A DNA stretch of 58,659 bases from RUG11462 sp036308645 (lineage in GTDB: Bacteria > Bacillota > Clostridia > Oscillospirales > Acutalibacteraceae): positions 1 through 58,659 of the forward strand of contig JAXJVH010000028.1 of NCBI GenBank assembly GCA_036308645.1. The letters run 5' to 3'. How positions within the stretch are numbered: position 1 is the stretch's first letter; every line of letters begins with the position of its first letter. A model generated the notes under the pieces. The model worked only from the letters and a program-made list of their open reading frames with translations. It made no database searches and was not told the DNA's origin. The translations under genes were made by a program, and so were the position numbers. Below are positions 24,227 to 33,046 of the stretch, one piece after another.

Positions 24227-25501
24227 ATGCTTACATCTATTTCCGGTATTAACTGGGGCGACGAGGGAAAAGGCAGAATGGTTGACCTTCTTTCCGAAGA
24301 TTATGACATTGTTTGCCGTTATCAGGGCGGTAACAATGCAGGTCATACCGTTATTAACGACCTCGGCGAGTTTATTTTAAATCTTCTTCCATCGGGCATT
24401 TTGCGTGAAGATGTTGTAAATGTTATGGGCTGCGGAATGGTAATTGATATTGAACATTTATCAAAAGAGGTTGCAAATCTTAAAAAAGCAGGCGTTAAAA
24501 TTTCGCCCGAAAATCTTAAAATCAGCAACCGCGCAATTATAACTCTCCCCTATCATGTTATGCAGGACTGCTTGGAGGAGGAGCGTTTAGGCGACGCTAA
24601 ATACGGCTCAACCAGACGTGGTATTGCCCCTGTTTACGGTGACAAATATCTTAAAAAATGTATTCGTATGGGCGATTTGCTTCATAAAGACAGTTTAAAG
24701 AAACGTCTTGAAGGTATTGTTGATTGGAAAAATCTTACCTTAACAGGCGTTTATAACGCTGAACCCGTAACTGCCGAGAGCATTTATAATTGGTTGGTTG
24801 AATTCGGCGATCAATTTATCCCTTATATTACAGATACGGGCATTTATCTTAACGACGCTTTAAAGCAGGATAAAAAGATTATGTTCGAGGCGCAACTCGG
24901 CGCATTGAGAGATATTGATTTCGGTATCTATCCTTATACTTCTTCATCTCCGACAATTGCGGCTTACGGTCCTATCGGCGCAGGTATTCCGGGCAAACGT
25001 CTTGACCTTTCAATCGGTATTATGAAGGCTTATTCAACCTGTGTAGGCGAAGGTCCTTTTACTGCCGAGATGTTTGGCGAAGAAGCAGAAGAACTCAGAA
25101 AAGCAGGCGGAGAATACGGTGCGGCTACAGGCAGACCGAGACGTGTAGGTCCTTTTGATGTTGTTGCTTCAAGATACGGCGTTCAGGTTCAGGGTTCTGA
25201 CTGTTTGGCTATCACAAAAATGGATATCCTTTCATACTTTGATAAAATTCCTGTTTGTGTTGCTTACGAGTTAAACGGCGAACGCATTGACTACTTCCCT
25301 TACGGTGATGACCTTGACAATGCAAAACCGATTATTGAATATGTTGACGGTTGGAAATGCGATATAAACAAATGCAGAACCGTTGAGGATCTTCCTAAAG
25401 CCGCTTACGACTATGTAAAATACATAGAAAAAGCAGTAGGCTGCCCGATTAAATACATTTCCGTCGGCGCTTCAAGAGAAGACTATATCGAAGTAAAATA
25501 G
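24227..25501 (+). CDS. purA: Adenylosuccinate synthetase
   Basis: 424 residues. It joins IMP and aspartate using GTP in the first committed step to AMP. The N-terminal GINWGDEGKGR loop (catalytic Asp), the NNAGHTV segment and the GSTRRGIAP active-site loop are all present, and the C-terminal VGASRED block closes the protein. Ribosome-binding AAGGAG precedes the ATG. It is not with other purine genes here and has its own promoter. Confidence 0.96.
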   Translation: MLTSISGINWGDEGKGRMVDLLSEDYDIVCRYQGGNNAGHTVINDLGEFILNLLPSGILREDVVNVMGCGMVIDIEHLSKEVANLKKAGVKISPENLKISNRAIITLPYHVMQDCLEEERLGDAKYGSTRRGIAPVYGDKYLKKCIRMGDLLHKDSLKKRLEGIVDWKNLTLTGVYNAEPVTAESIYNWLVEFGDQFIPYITDTGIYLNDALKQDKKIMFEAQLGALRDIDFGIYPYTSSSPTIAAYGPIGAGIPGKRLDLSIGIMKAYSTCVGEGPFTAEMFGEEAEELRKAGGEYGAATGRPRRVGPFDVVASRYGVQVQGSDCLAITKMDILSYFDKIPVCVAYELNGERIDYFPYGDDLDNAKPIIEYVDGWKCDINKCRTVEDLPKAAYDYVKYIEKAVGCPIKYISVGASREDYIEVK

Positions 25502-25522
25502 TAATAATATAATTATAAAAAC

Positions 25523-25552
25523 AAACTGCATCTTATATTTAAGGTGCAGTTT
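25523..25552 (+). terminator. Weak terminator after purA
   Basis: Twelve-base stem with one wobble (25523-25534 with 25541-25552) but only a short T tract, so readthrough into the next gene is likely. Confidence 0.55.
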
Positions 25553-25569
25553 AATTTAGAGGATAAAAA

Positions 25570-26607
25570 ATGGAATTTATTAAAAGAAATTATAAAGGAT
25601 TTTTGCTTTGCCTTGCTATTGCAATCCCGTCTGAAATACTCGGAAAACTTTTCCCTGTTATCGGCGGTGCGGTTATCGCAATTATAGCAGGTATGATAAT
25701 AACGCTTTTTATCAAAAACAAAGCTCCGTTTGCAGACGGAATTAAATTTACATCTAAAAAGATTTTGCAGTATGCGGTAATTTTGCTCGGATTCGGGCTG
25801 AATTTGAACGTAATTTTGAAAACCGGCGCTGAAAGTTTACCGATAATACTTGCTACAATCGCCACTTCGCTTGTAATTGCTTTTATTTTGCATAAGGTTA
25901 TGCACATAGAGGGTAAAATCTCTACATTGGTCGGCGTTGGTTCATCTATCTGCGGCGGTTCTGCTATTGCGGCAACGGCACCGGTAATTGACGCTGATGA
26001 TGAACAGGTGGCACAGTCAATTTCGGTAATTTTCTTCTTTAACGTATTAGCGGCGCTTATTTTCCCCTATCTCGGTCAGTTAATCGGATTTTCAACTGCC
26101 GACGGCAACGCATTCGGAATTTTTGCGGGAACTGCCGTAAATGATACATCATCGGTTACCGCCGCCGCTTCTTCTTGGGACGGTATGTGGAATTTAGGCT
26201 CGCAAACGCTCGATAAGGCGGTTACCGTAAAACTGACAAGAACGCTTGCAATTATTCCTATTACGCTTGTTCTTGCATTTATCAGAACAAGAAAAGAGAA
26301 GAAAAACAACGAAAGCGGTAAAAAGGTTGATTTTAAAAAGATTTTTCCGTTTTTCATTCTCTTTTTTATCGGCGCTTCGATTATCACAACTATTCTTATT
26401 AACTTCGGCGTCAGCGAATCGGTATTCAAACCGATTAAAGAATTAAGCAAATTTTTTATTGTGCTTGCAATGGCGGCAATAGGACTTAATACCGACATTG
26501 TAAAACTCGTAAAAACAGGCGGAAAGCCTATATTTATGGGACTTTGCTGTTGGGTAGGTATTACCGCAGTCAGCCTTGTAATGCAACACTTTATGGGAAT
26601 TTGGTAA
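25570..26607 (+). CDS. yeiH: YeiH family (UPF0324) membrane transporter
   Basis: 345 residues with about ten membrane helices. Diagnostic segments are AVILLGFGLN, VGVGSSICGGSAIAA and GTAVNDTSSVTAA, with the AAIGLNTD motif near the end. The family is annotated as putative sulfate exporters, but the substrate is not firmly established. It lies 68 bases after purA and may be transcribed by readthrough. A strong terminator follows. Confidence 0.88.
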   Translation: MEFIKRNYKGFLLCLAIAIPSEILGKLFPVIGGAVIAIIAGMIITLFIKNKAPFADGIKFTSKKILQYAVILLGFGLNLNVILKTGAESLPIILATIATSLVIAFILHKVMHIEGKISTLVGVGSSICGGSAIAATAPVIDADDEQVAQSISVIFFFNVLAALIFPYLGQLIGFSTADGNAFGIFAGTAVNDTSSVTAAASSWDGMWNLGSQTLDKAVTVKLTRTLAIIPITLVLAFIRTRKEKKNNESGKKVDFKKIFPFFILFFIGASIITTILINFGVSESVFKPIKELSKFFIVLAMAAIGLNTDIVKLVKTGGKPIFMGLCCWVGITAVSLVMQHFMGIW

Positions 26608-26625
26608 AATTTATAAAAAACGATT

Positions 26626-26660
26626 AAAAGGACTGTCTTGAAACAAAAGACAGTCCTTTT
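26626..26660. terminator. Strong terminator, probably bidirectional
   Basis: Fourteen-base perfect stem (26626-26639 with 26647-26660) with A and T runs, between convergent genes. Confidence 0.85.
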
Positions 26661-26680
26661 TTAAAATTTTCTATTTATTT

Positions 26681-26902
26681 TCATACTTCTATACTGAAAT
26701 CCTCTGCGGTAAACTTTTCGAGTTCGGGCGGTATTTTCGGTATTCGGCGCAAGGGGTCATACTTAAATCTTCTGCAATGAAAATCGGGACTTACAATACC
26801 TTTTTTAAGACAAAGGATATTCTTTTTATCAGCCGTTACATTTCCTTTTGCACAATAAGCGCAGGCAGGCACTATTCCCTTTCCGTAAAGTTTTTTACCC
26901 AT
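26681..26902 (-). CDS. Small zinc-ribbon-like protein, 73 aa
   Basis: 73 residues with four cysteines, C14, C17, C31 and C43, arranged CX2C-X13-C-X11-C, consistent with a structural zinc site. The C-terminal half FKYDPLRR.P and EDFSIEV resembles a short protein I recall as widely conserved in Clostridia, without known function. It has AGGAG-like bases upstream of the ATG and lies between the yeiH terminator and ylbJ. Confidence 0.75.
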   Translation of the reverse strand: MGKKLYGKGIVPACAYCAKGNVTADKKNILCLKKGIVSPDFHCRRFKYDPLRRIPKIPPELEKFTAEDFSIEV

Positions 26903-26968
26903 TTTAACCGCTCCTTTTTTACTGTTTCTTTCATTTTAACATAAACAATTAAAAAAATCCACATTAAT

Positions 26969-28027
26969 TTATATAAAACTAAAGTTTTCCTTTTTTATCA
27001 ACTTATTAAAAAAGCCTAAAAATACGATAAGTAAAATAAGCAGAGAAAATGAAAATAGAAAATTATCGCTTGAATACTTTATAACGGGGTCGGAAACGAT
27101 TGCGACGGGAACGGTTATTTCAAAAACTTTCATCGCTATACTGCAATAAATAAAAGAAATAAATGAATGAATAAGTCTTATAAAAATTATCCTTGAAATC
27201 GGAGGACGGTCGTTTCCGAGCATTGATGAAATCTGAAAAATCACCGAAAACCCGCCGAATCCCAGTACCGCCGAAATAAACGGCAAATTTACATTTTCAG
27301 ACGCCAAAGAATACACCGCATTTGTCACTTCGAGCATTGAAACTAACGGCAGGTAAATTACGGTTTCTCTTAAAAAAGCCGAGAGCAAATTTATAATTGC
27401 CGAAAAAATAACAGTATAGGCGCAAATTGAAATAATCGAACTTGTAGAAGCGCCAACTCCCATAACCAAAGCGTCGCCGATACATACTTTATCATTTTTG
27501 CTTTCAAAAAAGTATGTATATTTAAAAAATCGGGAAATTATCACAGCGACGGTTATGCTTGCAAGCAAGTGGCATACAAGCAAAACAACACCGCACTCAA
27601 AAGAGTGTAAAATTGCAACCCCTGTTGCAAGCAACACAAACCCGGGCCCTGCCGAACAGGAAACGCACGCTATATTATTTCTCTCATAAAGTGAAATTCT
27701 GCCGTCTTTATACAGCGATTGCGAAATTGAAGCGCCGACAGGATAACCCGAAACAAGGCTTAAAAGAAAAACAGGTAAAAAATAACCGCTCGTATTAAAA
27801 AGTTTTTTTGATACTTTTTCAAGTTTTTTTGCAAACACATTTATTACGCCTGAATACGAAAAGCAAGAGGTTATGCAAAGCACGGGAAAAAGCGACGGAA
27901 TAACCACGTCTGCACAAAGATAAAGACCGCTTGTGACTCCCTTTGCAACGCAATCATAACAAGTAAAAAGCGATATAAACAACAAAACAAAAACAGTAAG
28001 AATAAGCAGAACTTTAAATCTTTTCAT
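26969..28027 (-). CDS. ylbJ: Sporulation integral membrane protein YlbJ
   Basis: 352 residues with about eight to ten membrane helices. IPSLFPVLCIT, SLVSGYPVGA and the ACVSCSAGPGFVL region match YlbJ/nucleoside-recognition-type membrane proteins. In B. subtilis YlbJ belongs to the sigma-E regulon and is needed for heat-resistant spores. Here it is divergent from yqfC, another sigma-E gene, across a 76-base spacer, which strengthens the sporulation call. Confidence 0.88.
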   Translation of the reverse strand: MKRFKVLLILTVFVLLFISLFTCYDCVAKGVTSGLYLCADVVIPSLFPVLCITSCFSYSGVINVFAKKLEKVSKKLFNTSGYFLPVFLLSLVSGYPVGASISQSLYKDGRISLYERNNIACVSCSAGPGFVLLATGVAILHSFECGVVLLVCHLLASITVAVIISRFFKYTYFFESKNDKVCIGDALVMGVGASTSSIISICAYTVIFSAIINLLSAFLRETVIYLPLVSMLEVTNAVYSLASENVNLPFISAVLGFGGFSVIFQISSMLGNDRPPISRIIFIRLIHSFISFIYCSIAMKVFEITVPVAIVSDPVIKYSSDNFLFSFSLLILLIVFLGFFNKLIKKENFSFI

Positions 28028-28052
28028 CGGTTTCTCCTATCGGTAATTTCAA

Positions 28053-28082
28053 GTATTAATACAAGCCGCCGTATCATAGAAT
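28053..28082 (+). promoter_or_regulatory. Candidate sigma-E promoter of yqfC
   Basis: CATAGAAT (28075-28082) resembles the sigma-E -10 CATACAAT. GTATTAA begins at 28053, about 15 bases upstream, at a plausible -35 position. No sigma-A promoter is obvious in this spacer. Confidence 0.35.
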
Positions 28083-28103
28083 AAATTAAGGCGGTGAGTT
28101 TAT

Positions 28104-28394
28104 TTGAAAAAAAGCAAACGCGAAAACGTAAAGCGAGGACTTGATAAAATCAATCATTATCTTGACTTGCCCGAAGGACTGCTTTCAGGCGGGGCGAGAG
28201 TAGAACTGCAATCAAACGAAAGAGCGCTTATAGATTGCAGATGCACCGTCTTGCTTTACAGCGATGAAGAAATAAAAATCAACACCGGAACGGGAATAAT
28301 CGCTTTTTCGGGCAGACGCCTTTCAATCAATTCTTTAAACAGAGAAAGCGCCGTTATAACAGGCAAAATCAAAAAAGTAGAATTTTTGAACTAA
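28104..28394 (+). CDS. yqfC: Sporulation protein YqfC (YabP/YqfC family)
   Basis: 96 residues, family length. LDLPEGLLSGGARVEL and the later beta-strands (INTGTGIIAFSGRRLSI) are characteristic. Its biochemical role is unknown; in B. subtilis it is made under sigma-E in the mother cell. Translation starts at TTG, with GGCGGTGAG upstream. It is followed after 19 bases by yqfD, the conserved order. Confidence 0.92.
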   Translation: MKKSKRENVKRGLDKINHYLDLPEGLLSGGARVELQSNERALIDCRCTVLLYSDEEIKINTGTGIIAFSGRRLSINSLNRESAVITGKIKKVEFLN

Positions 28395-28413
28395 TTTTAA
28401 GAGGTTTTACTAA

Positions 28414-29601
28414 ATGTTTATGCAAAAAGTATATAAAAACATACTCGGTTATGTTAAATTTTCGGGAAACGGCGTTTTTCCCGAACGCTTTTTAAACCTT
28501 TGCGCAAAAGAAAATATACTCGTATGGAATCCCAAAGTAAATGTAAACGAAATTTCAGGTTATATGAGAATAAACGATTATAAACGTATCCGCAAAATCG
28601 CAAAAAAATCCTGTATGCGTATTAAAATAACCAAAAGAGTCGGTCTGCCTTTTTTAGTAAATCGCTATCGCCACCGCTACGGAATACCGATTGGCGCAGT
28701 TTTGTTTTTTATTATAATTTGGTATCTTTCGGGATTTGTATTTAACATATCAATAAACGGAAATATAACCGCCGATAAAAAAGAAGTATTAAGTTCGCTT
28801 AAAAACTGCGGCGTTTATTTAGGTCAGCGAACAAGCAATATCGACGCAGAACTTACCCGACAAAAATTTTTAATTAACAATCCCGAGTTTTCATGGGCGG
28901 CGCTTAATATAAAAGGTTCTTATATAACCGTGGAATTGGCGCAGACAACTGAAAAAAACGAAAAATCCGACGACAAAGAACCTTGCAACATAATTGCAAA
29001 AAACGATGGCAAAATAATAAAGATAAAAGCCTACGAGGGAAAGCCTGCCGTCAGCGTAGGCGAGGCGGTAACAAAAGGTGATTTATTGGTTTCGGGTGTA
29101 ATCGAACTCACCGATAAAACAACAAAATTTGTTCACTCAAACGCCGAGGTAACGGCGCAGACAAGACATAGTTTAAAAGTTTTTGTTCCTTTTGATAATT
29201 TTGAAGAATTAACCGACGAAAAGACGATAAAACGAAGCGTTTTATCAATAGCCAATATAGATATACCGCTGTTTTTAGGAGAAATTTCAAAGCCTTACAA
29301 GGTAAAATATAAAACCAAAAATTATTGTTTTTTCGGCAAAGAACTCCCGATTAAAAAGACAACTGCTTATTTCAAAAAAATCTCAAAAAAGAAAATTACT
29401 TTAGACGAACAATCCGCAAAGCAATTAGCGATTGAAAAAATGGAAAAAAAGGCTCAAAAACTGCTAAAAAACACAATAAAAACAAAGGAAACCGCAGTTT
29501 TTACCACCAAAATCAACGGTATTTTAATGAAACAGGTATTTATTTGTGAAGAAAACATAGCAAAAGAGAAAAAAATTTTAAAAAACTTCAGCGAAAACTG
29601 A
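28414..29601 (+). CDS. yqfD: Sporulation protein YqfD
   Basis: 395 residues. A basic cytoplasmic N-terminal part (with the repeated-looking KRIRKIAKKSCMRIKITKR stretch) is followed by one membrane helix near 90-110 and a large outer region with a POTRA-like segment. It is conserved in spore-forming Firmicutes next to yqfC and upstream of phoH, exactly as here. In B. subtilis it is a sigma-E gene; its molecular function is unknown. Confidence 0.9.
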   Translation: MFMQKVYKNILGYVKFSGNGVFPERFLNLCAKENILVWNPKVNVNEISGYMRINDYKRIRKIAKKSCMRIKITKRVGLPFLVNRYRHRYGIPIGAVLFFIIIWYLSGFVFNISINGNITADKKEVLSSLKNCGVYLGQRTSNIDAELTRQKFLINNPEFSWAALNIKGSYITVELAQTTEKNEKSDDKEPCNIIAKNDGKIIKIKAYEGKPAVSVGEAVTKGDLLVSGVIELTDKTTKFVHSNAEVTAQTRHSLKVFVPFDNFEELTDEKTIKRSVLSIANIDIPLFLGEISKPYKVKYKTKNYCFFGKELPIKKTTAYFKKISKKKITLDEQSAKQLAIEKMEKKAQKLLKNTIKTKETAVFTTKINGILMKQVFICEENIAKEKKILKNFSEN

Positions 29602-29668
29602 TGACAAAACTAAAAAAGTATGATAAAATTAATTCGATTATAAAAAATCTAAAAAGGAAAGAAATCAC

Positions 29669-30646
29669 TTGGCAGAAAGACATTTGCAAATTGACAATCA
29701 AGAGCTTATCAGCAGTCTTTTCGGCAGTTATGATGAAAATATCAGAATTGTTGAAAAGGAGTTTGCGGTTTCTGTCACCTACCGTGACGGCAAACTAAAA
29801 ATAAGCGGTGATGAAAACAGTATTGACAAGGCTGTTAAAACCGTTAAAAATATGCTGCTGTTTTTACAAAAAGGCGAAACACTTACCGAGCAGAATATAT
29901 CTTATATCATTTCATTGGTTCGCGACGGCGAAGATGAAAGTTTATATCAAATAACCGATAACGACTGTATTGCGGTAACAGTAAGCGGAAAGCCGATAAA
30001 GCCGAAAACTTTAGGGCAGAAAAACTATGTTAAAGCAATTGAAGAAAACACAATCGTAATCGGCGTAGGTCCGGCGGGTACAGGCAAAACCTATCTTGCA
30101 GTAGCCGCTGCCGTAAGGGCTTTTAAGGCAAAGGAAATTACAAGAATTATCCTTACCCGCCCAGCAGTAGAGGCAGGCGAAAAATTAGGCTTTTTACCCG
30201 GCGATCTTCAACAGAAAATCGACCCTTATTTGCGACCGCTTTATGACGCTCTTTTTGATATGTTCGGGGCTGAAACCTTTGCAAGATTACACGAAAAAGG
30301 CGTGATAGAAGTAGCGCCGATTGCATATATGCGCGGCAGAACGCTTGATGATTCTTTTATTATTCTTGACGAGGCGCAAAACACCACCAAAGAGCAGATG
30401 AAAATGTTTTTAACAAGGCTCGGTTTTAATTCAAAAATGATTGTTACAGGCGACAATACGCAAGTAGACCTGCCTGACGGCAAGCCGTCGGGATTGTCCG
30501 ACGCTGTAAAAGTGCTTAAAAACCTTGATGATATTAAAGTAATCAGACTCACAGAAAAGGACGTTGTGCGTCACAAATTAGTGCAGTCTATTGTAAAGGC
30601 TTATGAAAAAGCAGAGGAAATGAAAAGGAAAAAGAATTACAATTAA
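29669..30646 (+). CDS. phoH: PhoH family ATPase (YbeZ-type)
   Basis: 325 residues. An N-terminal KH-like region is followed by a P-loop, GPAGTGKT at 134-141, and the Walker B-type ILDEAQN segment. PhoH proteins are ATPases linked to RNA processing, commonly adjacent to ybeY, as here. The start is TTG with GGAAAG upstream. An open frame at 29601 in another phase is not a gene. Part of the yqfC-to-recO run. Confidence 0.93.
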   Translation: MAERHLQIDNQELISSLFGSYDENIRIVEKEFAVSVTYRDGKLKISGDENSIDKAVKTVKNMLLFLQKGETLTEQNISYIISLVRDGEDESLYQITDNDCIAVTVSGKPIKPKTLGQKNYVKAIEENTIVIGVGPAGTGKTYLAVAAAVRAFKAKEITRIILTRPAVEAGEKLGFLPGDLQQKIDPYLRPLYDALFDMFGAETFARLHEKGVIEVAPIAYMRGRTLDDSFIILDEAQNTTKEQMKMFLTRLGFNSKMIVTGDNTQVDLPDGKPSGLSDAVKVLKNLDDIKVIRLTEKDVVRHKLVQSIVKAYEKAEEMKRKKNYN

Positions 30647-30664
30647 CAAAGGAAGGGCAAAAAA

Positions 30665-31150
30665 TTGGACAGAGTAAAAGTAATGATTTCAAACGAGCAA
30701 AAGGCGGTTAAAATTCCTACAGGCATCAGAATATTGCTTCGCAGATGCTGTAATGCCGTTATTAAACTTGAAAAATTAACAGGTGAATATGAAGTTAACA
30801 TAACTTTTGTTGATAATGAAAAAATAAAAGAACTTAATTCAAAATACCGTAATATTGATAATGCGACCGACGTGCTTTCATTCCCTATGGGCGAAAACGG
30901 TGATTATCCCATAAACCCGGAAACAAATTTTAAAATTTTAGGCGATATAGTTATTTCGGTTGAGCGTGCAGTTGCACAGTCAGAAGAATACGACCACTCT
31001 TTACGCAGAGAACTCGGATTTTTGACCACGCACTCTATGCTTCATTTACTAGGCTACGACCATGTAAACGGCGGTATTCAAGCGGCTAAAATGAGAGAAC
31101 GTGAAGAAGAGGTTATGGAACTTGTAGGTCAGCCGAGAGATATGGCTTAA
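30665..31150 (+). CDS. ybeY: rRNA maturation endoribonuclease YbeY
   Basis: 161 residues. The zinc-binding motif HSMLHLLGYDH supplies H123, H127 and H133 (the usual HG at the start is HS here). DVLSFPMGE is also typical. It functions in 16S rRNA 3'-end maturation and ribosome quality control. Translation starts at TTG. It follows phoH by 18 bases; the usual downstream dgkA and cdd genes are absent and era follows directly. Confidence 0.93.
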   Translation: MDRVKVMISNEQKAVKIPTGIRILLRRCCNAVIKLEKLTGEYEVNITFVDNEKIKELNSKYRNIDNATDVLSFPMGENGDYPINPETNFKILGDIVISVERAVAQSEEYDHSLRRELGFLTTHSMLHLLGYDHVNGGIQAAKMREREEEVMELVGQPRDMA

Positions 31151-31207
31151 AGTTTACATAACTTTTTAAATGTTATAAAATTACAAAAGTAAAGAACGGA
31201 GTTATAA

Positions 31208-32101
31208 ATGAGCAATACAACTTCAGCTTTTATAGCGATTGTAGGCAAGCCGAATGTCGGCAAATCCTCAATTTTAAACAAAATAGTAGGGCAAAAAATT
31301 GCAATAGTTTCGGACAAGCCGCAGACAACAAGAACTCGCATTTCGGGTATTATTACAAAAGATGAAATGCAGATGGTTTTTATTGATACGCCGGGGTTGC
31401 ACAAGCCTAAAAATGCGCTTGGCGAACACATGGTTAAAGCGGTTAAAGACGGAATGGCTGATGTTGACTGTTGCCTTTTGGTTGTTGAAGCCAACGCTAA
31501 AATTGCTCCTGCCGAACAAGAACTTATAAATAAATTTAAACAAAGAAAATTAAAAGCCGTACTTGCGATTAATAAGGTTGATTTACTCGAAAACAAGGAA
31601 GAATTATTTGAAATAATAAAAATGTATTCCGAGGCTTTTGATTTTTCTGCGGTTGTGCCTGTAAGTGCAAAGAATAACGAAGGGCTTGACGAATTGCTTT
31701 CAGAACTTGAAAAGTTTGCAGTCCCCTCGCCTCATTATTTTGATGACAACGCATTTACCGACCAGCCGGAAAGAGTTATTACCGCAGAAATTATAAGAGA
31801 AAAATTACTGCGACTGCTTGATAAGGAAGTGCCGCACGGCATTGCGGTTGACATTGAACGTTTTTCGGAACGTCAGGACGCCGATATTTTGGATATTGAA
31901 GCCTCCGTTTACTGCGAAAGACAAAGCCACAAAGGAATTGTAATCGGCAAAGGCGGACAAACTTTGAAAAAAATAGGTACGCTTGCAAGACGGGATCTTG
32001 AGGACTTTTTCGAGATAAAAGTTAACCTGAAATTATGGGTTAAAGTTAAGGAAAACTGGCGTACCTCCAACGGAATTATTCACGGACTCGGATTGGATTA
32101 A
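31208..32101 (+). CDS. era: GTPase Era
   Basis: 297 residues. The GTPase domain holds P-loop GKPNVGKSS (14-22), DTPG and NKVD. The C-terminal KH domain includes IVIGKGGQTLKKIG, which binds the 3' end of 16S rRNA. Era acts in 30S assembly. AACGGAG lies upstream of the ATG. It is preceded by ybeY and followed by yqzL and recO, the Firmicutes order. Confidence 0.96.
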   Translation: MSNTTSAFIAIVGKPNVGKSSILNKIVGQKIAIVSDKPQTTRTRISGIITKDEMQMVFIDTPGLHKPKNALGEHMVKAVKDGMADVDCCLLVVEANAKIAPAEQELINKFKQRKLKAVLAINKVDLLENKEELFEIIKMYSEAFDFSAVVPVSAKNNEGLDELLSELEKFAVPSPHYFDDNAFTDQPERVITAEIIREKLLRLLDKEVPHGIAVDIERFSERQDADILDIEASVYCERQSHKGIVIGKGGQTLKKIGTLARRDLEDFFEIKVNLKLWVKVKENWRTSNGIIHGLGLD

Positions 32102-32202
32102 ATTACCTAACCGCTAAAACAAAGGCTTTTTTACCGCCTTTAAATTTTACCACTAATAAAGCATTAGTTTCCCCCGAAACTATAATCGGGAGATGAAGTT
32201 TT

Positions 32203-32364
32203 ATGCAGGATAAAAATTTGTGGGACAACTTTTTTTCATCAGGAAAGATTGATGATTATTTAAAATATAAAAACTGCATTTCAAAGCCGAAGGAGGAAGC
32301 CGCTTTTGAGCCTTACAACGACAAAAGGTCTTATAATCAAGGAACAGAAGGTTGGCGAGGCTGA
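32203..32364 (+). CDS. yqzL: YqzL-like small protein, 53 aa
   Basis: A short open frame starting at the ATG at 32203 with GGGAG upstream. The start MQDKNLWDNFFSSGKIDDY, then LKYKN, has the pattern of YqzL proteins (aromatic N-terminus, F..TG.I..YL.YK), which lie between era and recO in B. subtilis and Clostridia. It overlaps the first 59 bases of recO in another frame, so its tail after about residue 30 may be unconserved. Function unknown. Its position and motif are the evidence; it is easily missed by length filters. Confidence 0.7.
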   Translation: MQDKNLWDNFFSSGKIDDYLKYKNCISKPKEEAAFEPYNDKRSYNQGTEGWRG

Positions 32365-33046
32365 CCGCCTTGTGACCGTTTTAACCGAAGATTTAGGGCT
32401 TATTCGTGCGTTTGTACCGGGCGCTTTAAAGATAAAATCAAGAAATGTTTCGGCTACCTCGTTGCTTTCTTACTCGGAACTGACGATTTATCAGTCCCGA
32501 GATACATATAAAATCAACGAAGCGAAAAGCATTGAGATTTTTTTCGGACTTCGGGATGATATTGCGGCTTTAAGCCTTGCGGGATATTTTTGCGAGTTAC
32601 TTATGAATCTTGCCCCTGTTTTTGAAAAGGCGGATAATTACTTACGCCTTACGCTGAACAGTCTTTATCTTTTATGTGAAAAAAAGCGTTCTTTTGAGAT
32701 GTTAAAGGCTATTTTTGAACTGAAAATTTTGCAGTATTCGGGATATTGCCCCGATTTAAGCGTTTGCGCTAAATGCAAAACCGACAATCTTGACAATGTC
32801 GGGTTTGACGTTGTAAACGGTGTTATCGCTTGCAAAAACTGTAAAGATGAAAGTTTTATATCTATTCCGAACAGCGTTTTTGCGGCGCTTGTGCATATAA
32901 TTTATGCAGACGAAAAAAAACTTTTTTCTTTTAAAATAAGTGAACAAAGCGAGAAAGTTTTATCGGATATAACCGAAAGATATTTACTCGCACAAACCGA
33001 CAGAAATTACAAAACGCTTGATTTTTACAAGCAGATGAGGATATAA
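32306..33046 (+). CDS. recO: DNA repair protein RecO
   Basis: 246 residues. An N-terminal OB fold (TKGLIIKEQKVGEADRL) is followed by a helical region with a zinc site (cysteines in CPDLSVCAKC and CKNC). RecO loads RecA with RecR and anneals ssDNA. The start is TTG with AAGGAGG upstream. It overlaps yqzL, and mutS2 begins at the base after its stop codon. Confidence 0.93.
   Translation: MSLTTTKGLIIKEQKVGEADRLVTVLTEDLGLIRAFVPGALKIKSRNVSATSLLSYSELTIYQSRDTYKINEAKSIEIFFGLRDDIAALSLAGYFCELLMNLAPVFEKADNYLRLTLNSLYLLCEKKRSFEMLKAIFELKILQYSGYCPDLSVCAKCKTDNLDNVGFDVVNGVIACKNCKDESFISIPNSVFAALVHIIYADEKKLFSFKISEQSEKVLSDITERYLLAQTDRNYKTLDFYKQMRI

Noticed and set aside
29601..29798. Open frame overlapping the yqfD stop
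   Set aside because: It runs through the start region of phoH in another phase and has no family features; phoH accounts for the region.
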